Positions 38,421-64,000 of a stretch of DNA of 64,000 nt are shown here, one piece after another. The DNA is from Amoebidium appalachense (Eukaryota; Ichthyosporea): positions 8,742,001-8,806,000 of the forward strand of contig CAVNZM010000004.1 in assembly GCA_963693365.1 (NCBI GenBank), in the 5' to 3' direction. Each line of letters starts with the position of its first letter. The stretch's first letter is position 1. Made by a program: the position numbers and the translations under genes. The notes below the pieces were generated by a model that saw only the letters and a program-made list of their open reading frames with translations, ran no database searches and was not told the origin of the DNA.

Positions 38421-39167
38421 GCTATTATGTACGCTGATATATTGCATCTGTTCTTGCTGTAGTACCTAGCACATAAAAGAAACATTGTAGTACGATCACG
38501 TCTGTACTGAAATACTGCAGCCCGCTCTGGTTGATATCGGTTGTCCGTCCACAATACTATGCCGTCTTGAAGTTCTGGTTTCTGGATTCTGAGTCAATAA
38601 TTGGCTCTCATAGATTCATTGCTTTGATTTATAAATTTGGAGTGTGAATTCTACAATCATGGTTAAAACTGTCGTAGACTGAAGCTGTGAAGGCTTGAGT
38701 AGACCTGCAGACATTGGAAGAATGTGTGTGTGTGTGTGTGTTATTTATAGAGAGAGAGAGGGGGGGGGGGGGAAAGGGGGGGGGGCCTCAAGGGAGACGT
38801 TGCCACGGTGGGGTCCGGAGTCCGGACACCGGCCTCGGGGAGTCACTGTAGGATGACGTAATCGAGTTTTAGATCTGCATACCTTGAAATAATGACTCCT
38901 GATATTCATTGAATCCACCTGCTCTGTTATTTTTTTGGCCAGATTTAAACGTTTATATGTTTTGTAAGCGAATCATGTTGTGTTTTGTGTGGCTCTTATC
39001 AGTCTGTTTCACCACCGTCGTCTTTTTCTTTTTTTTTTTCACTTGCCGAAAAAAGAGAGAAAAAGTGAGAGCCCAGACTCAAACTTTGGAGTGAGTACAT
39101 AAGCCTAGCTTATTTGTCTTATTACAGAAAGCGAAGCAAAACAAGAGGGAACCCGGAATTCGGAAAA

Positions 39168-46785
<7,618 letters not shown>

Positions 46786-46816
46786 GGAGAGAGAGGGGGA
46801 GAGACAGAGACAGTGT

Positions 46817-46847
<31 letters not shown>

Positions 46848-47155
46848 GGGGGGAGGGAGGGGGGGGGGGGGGGGGGGGGAGAAGGGGGAGGAAGGTATAA
46901 GTGCCATGTGCACGATTATCAATGTGGTATGATCTGATGCGATTTGATGATGCGTTTTTGGCCAAAATATGAGTGAGCCAGTGATTATAGTGTTACTTTT
47001 GGTTTCGATTGTTTTAAATGGAATTACGGTACCTTGTTGTGTTTGTGCTGGCAGTTGTTGTTTTTTCATGATGTACGTGACTAGTTGAGAGGTAAATCTG
47101 ATCAGTAAAGACTGTGCGGCTCGGCATGTACATGTCCGGATCCATGCATCAGGTC

Positions 47156-47195
<40 letters not shown>

Positions 47196-48660
47196 GTGTG
47201 TGGCAGGGGAGGAGGGGAGGGGAGGGGGGAAGGGGTCATATGTGGTGTGTGTATGTGTGTGTGTGTCAGGTGTGTGCCACATGTGTGTGTGTGTGTGTGT
47301 GTGCCCATGTCTGCGCACACACACATGCAGAAGTGCCTCACGAATGTACCGATGCACATGACATTGTATGTTGTCTGTTTGCGTGCTACTTGAAGGGGGG
47401 AAGGGGGGGGGGGGGGGGGGGGGGGGGGGGGGCTGACTCGAGGCCTACCTAATGTGTGTGGATGTGTGTTGCATGAGTGTGGGTGGCTCCCTGTTTGGTG
47501 GGCAGGGGTACCTTTGCCTTGTTAAATAGAGGGGGTTACTTTTGATTTTCCGGGTCGGGTCGGGTGCAGAGGGATTTCTAGCTACATGATGGGCGTGCTG
47601 CGCATCAGCTGCCCACCATCGTATTGCCGGAAGCATGGTACCGGATGCGCCATGTTAAAACAAAAAGAAAAGAAAAGAAAAAAAAAAAAGACTGAGAAAG
47701 AAGGGAAGAATAATAATCAGTCGTCAGGAAAAGGTTGCAGTTCCAAATTTGAATTAACACGCTGAGCAATTGGCTTGACCATCCGAATGTGCTGGAATGG
47801 GAACAATTCTAAAAGAAATACCAAAGTTTTTAACACCGGGAATTTTTGGATATGCCTTTTAGATTTGCTATACACTTCAATGCACACGTGTGCATAATGT
47901 GACTCCTCACATGTGGGTAAGGTACATGCATTGCATGTTTGAGCTCCATATTTGTTTCCCAAGTATTCACAAGGAGCATGCATGCAGCATTAACTTATGA
48001 TTTGAAAATATCATTGGGTTTGTGCCTTTTTATGGTGTGCTTTCCTTTTATAGACACTGCCTGTACACGTGCAGAATTCCGAAAGGTACCGGGACAGCGT
48101 ATATGTATATTATTAGCAGTGGTGCAACTGCGCATGCATGTAATGGCACACAATAAACGCTGACCATCGATATATTCCTACTTTTTTTTTTAGTTTTATA
48201 TCAAAAAAACCTTTTTTTGCGCGCCAAAACTTCCGCCCAAATTTTCGTATCGGGCTAATCAGTCAGATCGCGCGCGAATAATTGGTCAATAATGCGAATA
48301 TCATGCAGTTTTAAATTCACCCCCTTTACTCTTTTATGTCATTATCATGATCACGGTGGTTGAACCTGGATACATGTGTTCCACGTCTCAAGAACTTAAC
48401 TCGACGACAAAGGTTATCCAGCTGAATTCGAACTTCGGGATCTCCACGTGAATACGGTCAACATTGTACAACAATGCAAAATTTAACCCATTAAAAATAA
48501 TTAGAGCAGGGATTCGCTTTATTTACCCACGTTGGTTTCGATTCGCCTTCCCTTTATAAGGGACAGAGTCAGAATCTACAATAGCTGAGAAATGAAAGCA
48601 TCATGTGCAAAAAAAGAAAGAAAGAAAGAAGAAGAAAGAAAAAAAGGGGAGGGGGGCTCT

Positions 48661-48774
<114 letters not shown>

Positions 48775-49278
48775 AATCTCTCAGCTCTCGCTCTCCCTCT
48801 CTCCCCGAGGCTCTCCCTATCTCTTTCAGCGGAGTCCCGGGATGGATGCCTCCTCCCCCTTCTTTCTCTCTCTCTCTCTCGCTCTCTCTCTCTCTGTCTC
48901 TCTCTCTCTCTCTGTCTCTCTCTCTCTCTCTCCTCCCCCCCCCCCCCCCCCCCCCCCCCCCCTTCCCTCTTTCTCTCTCTCTCTCTCTCTGTCTCTTCCA
49001 CCAGCATAAAGCCAACAAGCAGCTGTCATCAAGATGATGATATCTTCACTGAGAGGTTTCTGCAACTGTGATCAGCATGCATGCCATATGCATATGCATA
49101 GCGGCCTCCAAAAATCATCATCATGACCGTGTGCTACATATTTAGGGGGCCTTGATGCCATACAGGGGGTGACTAAGATTACGATCACGGGTACCTCTAT
49201 TAAATATCTTTATTTTTCAGGGACCATAGCCTAAATGATCTTAAATTTTTACTTGGGGCCGTTGTGTCCGCAGGGGCC

Positions 49279-49315
<37 letters not shown>

Positions 49316-49513
49316 CTCTCTCTCTCTCCCCCCCCCCCCCCCCCCCCTGCCCACGTGTCCCGCTTTCCGAAGGCTCTTTCTTCCTCTCTCTCTCTCTCTC
49401 TTTCCCTCTCTCTCTATATCTCGGTCTTTTTTCTCTCTCGCTTGGCTCAGTCTCTCACTCGCGCCCCCACCCCATCCCTCTCTCTCCCTGTGTGTGCGCG
49501 CGCGCCCGTGCAC

Positions 49514-49579
<66 letters not shown>

Positions 49580-49716
49580 ATATTTACATATATTTACATA
49601 TATTCATATACATTCACATATATTCACATATATCTACATGTCAATATAGCCCAAAATATCTCATACATCGTAGAAATAGTTGGGAATAATGGGATATATA
49701 TGCAAATAACGTTCAC

Positions 49717-49976
49717 AGTGGCACATTTACTGTGCCACTCAATCACGATATGAGATCAGAGCGGCGCGCGATCAAAATGATTACGCATCTGATGTTTGAT
49801 TGGCCCGGATCCGCCCGATATTGAACGTTACGTGTGTGGCACAGGCCTGGCTGTGCCACTCTAGGATCATGGCCATGATGATATGACATGAGAGCGCGCG
49901 GATCAGAATGATTACGTATCTGATGTTTGATTGGTCCGATATTGAACGTGTACGGTGTGTGGCACAGGCTGTGCCA
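49717..49976 (+). repeat. Tandem duplication with three TGGCACA/TGTGCCA hairpins
   Basis: Perfect inverted repeats sit at 49717-49725/49731-49739, 49836-49844/49851-49859 and 49960-49967/49969-49976. The two intervening segments are direct repeats sharing TGATTACG, ATCTGATGTTTGATTGG and GATATTGAACGT. The array has two spacers bounded by three hairpins. Confidence 0.85.
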
Positions 49977-50382
49977 TTCTCGATCACGTATACATATATT
50001 TATATATATTCATATATATATTCATATATATTCATATATATTCATATATATATATATATTCATATATATTTACATATATTTGTATATATTTGTATATATT
50101 CGAATATATTTACCTGACCCCTCTAGTGACTTTGTGTGTGCGTGTGCTTGGCAATGCATGCTTGTGTGTCCATACCGATCTGTCAGGTTGTCCGTGAGTT
50201 GCGCTCAGCCTGTACATGTGTGTGCACGAGCAATATGTTCTTGTGCACGCATGTCACATGCCCGCCCATTGTCAAGTATAAGGTTTTTTATTTTCGATGG
50301 CGTCGGAAAGCTAGTAGTAAATATCGAAAACCGTCCTCCCCCTCCCTCGGTCCCCACATTCTTCCTTTTTTTTTTTTTTTTT

Positions 50383-50392
<10 letters not shown>

Positions 50393-50469
<77 letters not shown>
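50393..50469 (+). repeat. Poly-G tract of 77 nt preceded by a poly-T tract of about 26
   Basis: Longest homopolymer in the window. A direct T-to-G switch occurs at 50392/50393. Confidence 0.95.
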
Positions 50470-50471
<2 letters not shown>

Positions 50472-50599
50472 TAACCTTTTATATGCACCAGGTTTGGAAG
50501 ACAATATTATCTTGATTTTTGAAAAATAGCACTATTTATCTTGATTTCAAATTACTTAATAATAGTCACCGTCTGTGACTGCCACACGTGCGACCAGAC

Positions 50600-50630
<31 letters not shown>

Positions 50631-51376
50631 ACACCACTACCACCACCCCGCCCCTCCCTCCCCGACTTCCGCAAAAGGGAAACTAAAAAACAAACCGTTC
50701 AAAAGGAAAAAAAGCAATAGCTATAGAGGCATTGAATGCACCGCACATTCACAAATAATATCGATTCGCCGAGAGCTGTCATATGCATGGACCCGTACGT
50801 CAACGTTGCAACCAGATACATCACACTCTTGTGCATATGTACTTTGATGATAATATCGTAACCCCACATGCAGGCTGGCACAAGCGCACAGTTATCATCA
50901 CAAAATGGCCCACTGGATATACCACACACATAGTTTATCAATATATGCATTGAAATTTGTACGGGGTATCTTATTCTATCTACTTAAGTTCAATGGACCA
51001 CTGCAACTTGCAGAGAGAATCCGCCGTACCTTTTTGAGATCATCAGGAATTTGCCAGCTAGACTATCCATGCACACATATATCTCAACAGGTGCATCTAA
51101 ATCTATCCCATTCTGTATGTACAAGATACTAGTGGAACTTGGTAAGAAAAACGACAGGGACCCCCCCCTGATAACAATAAAAGAGAGAATCACCCATTTT
51201 CAGGTGTGTAACGTGTCCAATGCATCATAACTCTATTGCGAGGCTGTCACAGGCCATGTCAACCCGATATTCAGCAGACATTAGTCCGGGAATATCTCAA
51301 GTATAGGCTCTAGGTAAATGTGCCCCCCCCCCCCCCCCCCCCCCCCCCAAACAATAACAACAACAAAAAAAAAAAA

Positions 51377-51410
<34 letters not shown>

Positions 51411-51749
51411 GGAAAGAGAAAGAGAAAAAGAAAAAGAAAATGAAAAAAGAAAGAAAAAAAAAGAAAAAAGAGGATAGACCAGCAGTAAAGGTCCGGAAGA
51501 AAAAAAAAGGGAAAGAAATGAAAATCAAAAAGAAAAGATGTATACACCCCTTCAATCAGCTCACACCCCTCACCCTTCGATCGAGCAACCTCGCTCCGGA
51601 TTCCACTTCAACATAGCAACAGAGGACTCGGAGGTCTACACATCTACATTTAACTGGTTTACCTCTAAAGTGCACCCGGATCACCCTCTCATACATTCAC
51701 TGCACATTTCATAAATAACCCCTTCCCGGGAGGGGGAGGGGTTCTTCTA

Positions 51750-59078
<7,329 letters not shown>

Positions 59079-59544
59079 CCCAACAACAATCGGTGTCACT
59101 GTTCATAGATAGAACGGTGGGATACTCACACAAGGACATATACCCATGCACTTTGAGCAGCAGAGTGCGACTTGAGTGTTAGAGCACCTGGTGCTTTGAT
59201 GTTTGTAATTGCTTGGGAAAAGAAAGGTGTTCACACTACTAAAATAAGAACGTTCATGTGTTCCTGTAGCAGCATAAACTAAATATCAGAAACTCGGTCA
59301 CAGGCTGCTCTAATTAGTTGAAAGAAACACGTCAAGAAAGAACGCCCAACTGAATTTGACTGAATTTGGTGTGTCACCTACAAGGCAGCGGTCTAAAATA
59401 GTCAAACACGCCTCCCTTTTCTTGTGTCCAGATGTGTTTAAAAAAACTTCTGATACTCTACATAGAAGTAGGTGAATGTGCGTCTAATACTCTGTGGTTG
59501 AGTGCATTCAAAACGGAAAGGTGTTTCTTTCTTGTTCCCCACAG

Positions 59545-59687
59545 GTGCGTACGCACTGCGTAGTGGGAATAAAGTTTACACACACCTGACTCAGCTCAGT
59601 GTTGAGCGGGTGGGCCCAAACTGTCCGGGCCTGTCTACCTTTCTAGACTCCTTGCTGCAAGAGAAAAGCCCCAAAAATAGGAGATAG
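59545..59687 (+). other. Terminal-exon-like segment
   Basis: A good acceptor (TTGTTCCCCACAG) precedes 46 open codons (contains LSVERVGPNCPGLSTFLDSL) ending in TAG. No upstream plus-strand exon could be found, so it may be a remnant. Confidence 0.3.
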
Positions 59688-60869
59688 AAATACTAACGAT
59701 AATTTTGGATCATGTAAATTTTTTGACTATAGATGTCTTAAAAGTTATAAAGCTCTTTTTTTCGACACATATTACGTTTGTTAAGCTCAAAGTTGGTGCT
59801 TTTTGATCTGTTACTAAGCATATGTACTATATTGGTATATTTTGAAACAAAAAAAAAACTCTAGAACCCCTCAAATTCTACGATCTACAAACTTTAGTTT
59901 TCACACTTCGATGATTGGCTAGCTCAACAAGCAATTTGCTCTTCGAACGCAAGTTCCAATTTCAAATTCCAAAATATTCGTGGAGTTGCAGAAAAAGGTA
60001 GCATCCAGCGAAACAAGTGAACTCTAAATGTTTATCTTTTAATTTCTGTTAAATATAAAAAAGTTATTAGTGCATTTTGAGGTTGTTTGGTAGGCTTAAC
60101 TTGAGGGGATAATTTCTTGAAGTTAGCACTTGTGTGGGAGATCTGAAGGTCTTTGTTCAAGTGATGCTCGCTTATAAGCTTGTGCACGCATATGTACCGT
60201 GATCTGCCACGTCTTATGATCATCGTTGTATACGCCGCCTACAACCTTGTACATGCCTCTCTCTACATGTACTCACAGGTAAAAAAGCGGAATAAAGTCA
60301 ATAGGGGCCTCTAATTACCAAATAGGTTACACCAATACAGACTTTGAGATAATTTTACAGACGTACACAGCGAATAACCATTCTCTGGGGTGTCCGGATA
60401 ACCGAAGCACTGGTCGGCGAGTGGTGCTGGGGTCACAAAATTCGTTCCGTAGCATTATGTTTTCTTTCGCTAATAAGTTGACCTAATTGACTAAAAATAC
60501 AAGGTTATCAATCTTTTGAACATATAAAATGTTTTATTACTAATTATGGGTTACAAAAATGCAATAAATGAAACTTATCATGCAGAGACTGACAGGTCAA
60601 ATCGCGGCGAAATTTTGATTCATTACGTGAAATAACAAGTGCCCCCTTTAGTCAGTGAGTATAGGAGGTCTACGTCCGTTCAAAAATCCGGCCAATCATT
60701 GCATCTTTAGCCTTATTAAGGCAAGCCCGCGCAATACCCGTCCCCAAACAACGTGACTCGTTTAGTTCAGCCCCCATACTCGAGTGATATACGCGGGCGA
60801 AGCTCGTGGGCGACAAATCTCACGTTAACGTTCATTGTTAATTCGTGGATTTTTTGGCTTGATTGGCAG

Positions 60870-61105
60870 TGCATTGATACTAGGCTTGCATCACACTTTA
60901 AAACGCCAAACTATAAGAGGCGAGAAGCAAAAGTCGCGAAGATTTTTCCGGTCGACATTGTGGTACACATAATCGGTGAATCTGTAACTGTGATTCCGGG
61001 TCGGAACGAGAGAAGGATGTCTGGGCTACAGTGTGTTAGGTCGGTGAGGAGGGCAACGTCAGCACCCCTGGTCTGGGCCACGAGGGGGAAGGGCTCTATG
61101 AACAG
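60870..61105 (+). other. Exon-like segment, strand uncertain
   Basis: Open on the plus strand between GATTGGCAG and AACAG then GTACTC (contains DIVVHIIGESVTVIPGRNER). The minus strand is also open over 60911-61123. Either strand could be coding. Confidence 0.25.
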
Positions 61106-61243
61106 GTACTCTGTTAAACACACTCACACACGGACGCACAGATGCAAGCACCGCACATCGCACACGCACTTACACAGGCACATAGGCACACATTCACAAG
61201 CACACACACACCCCCCCCCCACACACACACACACGCACGCACA

Positions 61244-61286
<43 letters not shown>

Positions 61287-61519
61287 GCACACAAAAAAAT
61301 ACCAGATGCACAGCCTTTTTATTTCTCATCTCTCTCCCTCTGTTCGCGCTCCCTCTCACACGCAAAGTTCACATATATTCTCTCTTTTTCCCTCTCCCTC
61401 CCTTCCCCCCCCCCCCCCCCCCCCCCCTTCCCCCTCTCTCTCTTTGAGTGTGCGTGTGTGTGCATCTTCCTTGACACACGCACAGGCATCACCAGACACT
61501 TACATGTTCTCACAGCATC

Positions 61520-61727
<208 letters not shown>

Positions 61728-62587
61728 CTCCCTCCCTCTCTCCCTCCCTCCCTCCCTCCCTCCCTCCCTCCCTCCCTCCCTTCTATCCCCTCTCTCCCTC
61801 TCCTGCCCCCATCTCCTTTCTCCCTGTGTGTGTGTGTGTGTGTGTACGCGCACACGTGCGTACGTGGCTGTGTGTTGGTGACGGCGGCGCTGCTGCTGCT
61901 GCTGGTGGATGGGTGGGTGGGTTGGGGAGGGGCGGGGGCGGTGGGTGGGGGGGGGGGTGAGGGAGGGCGCGGATGAGGGGGGAGTGGGGGGAGGGTTAAA
62001 GTTTCTATCTTGCTGTGGTTTCTGATGGACGCCCGTGGATAGATCACTTGCTTCTGGAAGGGGAGAAGTGGGGGGTCGAGGGGGGGGGGGGTGGGGAGAG
62101 GGGAGGTTGGCTTAAGTCAGGAGGAGCGAGAGAGGGGACTGTGATGGCTGGTTGGGGGGGGGGGGGGGGGGGGGGGGGAAGGAGGGTGTTTTTAATCTTG
62201 GGGGTATCTTTTTTTTGGGGGGGGGGGGGGGGGGGGGGGGGGGAGGGGGTCAAGGCAGTTAGGGAGCTGGGACTTGAGATTTCAGGGAGGGTTGGTGTAA
62301 AGGAATGAAAGGGTCTGGTCGTTGGCATGCACTTATGTTTTGATGGGAATGTGTTGTGGTACAACCCCCCCCCCCCCCCCCCGGCCTCCCCCTTACGCAC
62401 ACTTTCACAAAGACATACACAAACGTATACTGGAGCACACACACATGCAAACGACATCACCACCACCTGAATATTCGTAATGCCCCACTCATGCGCACAG
62501 AAGAAAACATGCTTTCGTGCATATGCAAAGCATATACATGTGCACACACCCACACCCACACCCACGTACACCCACGCACACGCACAG

Positions 62588-62641
<54 letters not shown>

Positions 62642-62961
62642 ACAAACACATAAAAAAAATCACTGCCCTCCCCCCCCCCCCCTCCCCCCCCTCCCCCCCC
62701 TCCCCCTCCCCACCCACCCACCCACCCACCCACGCACAAACACACACACGCACAGATGCACGCGTACACATACACACACACACACACATGCAAAAAAAAG
62801 AAACACTGACCCCCCCCCCCCCCCCCCCCCTTTGCTTCTATTCCTAATGTGCCCCCTGTGATGCACAAACATCTCTACTCCTCAATAAAGAAACAAGATT
62901 CGAATATGGTTGGCCTGGCTCAGCTGTTGCCAGTGATAGTTTAACTCTCACTTTTTGGTTA

Positions 62962-62995
<34 letters not shown>

Positions 62996-63204
62996 CCCAT
63001 ACCGAAATAATCGCATTGACTCGTGTTGTTTTTTGTTTTTGCCTGGTATTGAAATATACGCGTTCCCCTGCACGTCATGTTTCTTATATGCCTGAGGTTT
63101 TAATGTCGGCGTGTTAAAAAATATATTTGTACAAAATTATGTATCAGCATTTACTCGTTTGTTTTGAGGCTTCCTTGTTGCTGATAGTAGGTTCAACATT
63201 GCAG

Positions 63205-63266
63205 GTTACCAAAAATGCATCCTGTGTGCAGATTCGGGACAACCGTACAATCTCCGGTACATACAG
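63205..63266 (+). other. Exon-like segment with canonical splice sites near the right edge
   Basis: An ATTGCAG acceptor, then codons VTKNASCVQIRDNRTISGTY and a CAG then GTATTT donor. The pattern loosely resembles the first motif of LSm/Sm domains (IxDxRxxxGT), which is only a suggestion. The next exon would lie beyond the window. Confidence 0.35.
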
Positions 63267-63303
63267 GTATTTTTTTTTTTTTTTTTTTTGGTTTGTGTAT
63301 GTG

Positions 63304-63359
<56 letters not shown>

Positions 63360-63418
63360 CGCGTGTGTGTGTGTGTGTGTGGTGTGCGTGTGTATGCACG
63401 TGTGTGTGCGTGTGTGTG

Positions 63419-63463
<45 letters not shown>

Positions 63464-63467
<4 letters not shown>

Positions 63468-63571
63468 GTTTGTTTGTGCTGTGTGTGTGTGCTGGTTTGT
63501 TTGTGCTGTGTGTGTGTGCTGGTTTGTTTGTGCTGTGTGTGTGTGCTGGTTTGTTTGTGCTGTGCGTGTAG
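63464..63571 (+). repeat. 27-bp minisatellite, four units
   Basis: GCTGGTTTGTTTGTGCTG plus a (TG) spacer repeats at 63464, 63491, 63518 and 63545, embedded in a long (TG)n array. Confidence 0.9.
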
Positions 63572-63701
63572 CGGGGTGTGGTGTGCACACTGCGCATCTG
63601 CATGTTCCTGTTCATGCCCGTGTGCCTGTCCTCGTGTGCGTGTGCGATAAAGTTATGAATATATTTATATATATATATATATATGAGAGGGGGGGGGGGG
63701 G

Positions 63702-63739
<38 letters not shown>

Positions 63740-63773
63740 TATCTACGAATGTAGGTGTTTTTTTTTTTTTTTT

Positions 63774-63804
<31 letters not shown>

Positions 63805-64000
63805 GGGAGGGGAAACTCTGTAAGGCAATTATGTGTCTGGTTGTCTGGTGAGCCCGTACGACATGTCTGCTGCAAGGGAAAATGCATACGTTTATACAGA
63901 AGCAGCCGTGTTTCTGCATGCGAGTCTATGTAAGAGCAATGAGAAATGGGCTTGATACTTTCTTGGTTTTTTTTTTTTTTTTTTTTTTTTTTAAACCCCG

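Noticed and set aside
38909-39094. Small membrane protein upstream of IST1
   Set aside because: The frame is short, no motif is present, and the Phe run comes from a T tract. It is more likely IST1 leader or promoter sequence.

Overview
The window is nuclear DNA from an intron-rich eukaryote, probably a protist or a unicellular relative of animals and fungi. Every long gene has many small exons joined at GT-AG sites. The introns are packed with (TG)n, (CT)n and very long poly-G or poly-C tracts. The gene set (VWA/TSP1 surface protein, LIS1, IST1, an F-box/leucine-rich-repeat protein, and a membrane protein of a type I recall mainly from fungi) is eukaryotic. I cannot name the species; an ichthyosporean-like holozoan is only a guess.

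Layout. (1) About 348-12766, minus strand: 20 exons of a secreted VWA plus thrombospondin-type-1 (TSP1) repeat protein, open at the left edge. (2) 15789-30241, minus: a complete 14-exon LIS1 (PAFAH1B1/NudF) gene encoding 414 residues with LisH, coiled coil and seven WD40 repeats. (3) 32194-33276, minus: a single-exon cysteine-rich and coiled-coil protein I do not recognise. (4) 36963-38420, plus: an F-box/leucine-rich protein whose frame is broken twice. (5) 39168-46785, plus: a complete 9-exon IST1 gene (286 residues) ending in a MIM-like motif. (6) 51750-59078, minus: a complete 4-exon, 287-residue membrane protein. The stretches between genes hold simple repeats, a few exon-like fragments and a triple hairpin array. 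I found no tRNA, rRNA or CRISPR.

The spliced models were built by hand from splice sites and codon phase. All exon junctions agree in phase. The one non-canonical site is LIS1 exon 8, where the conserved frame has no AG acceptor.

The most unusual content is a dispersed repeat family with a poly-G tract at one end (poly-C on the other strand). Two subfamilies, A and B, share a core. Three A copies are nearly identical. All 15 copies that I can place in a confidently modelled gene lie in introns, and all have the poly-C-ended strand as the sense strand, for genes on both strands. This suggests an intron-associated (possibly introner-like) element with a poly-C tail.

The genes do not form one pathway. 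LIS1 (dynein regulation), IST1 (ESCRT-III), the F-box protein (ubiquitin ligase adaptor) and the VWA/TSP1 protein (adhesion) are neighbours without an obvious functional link.
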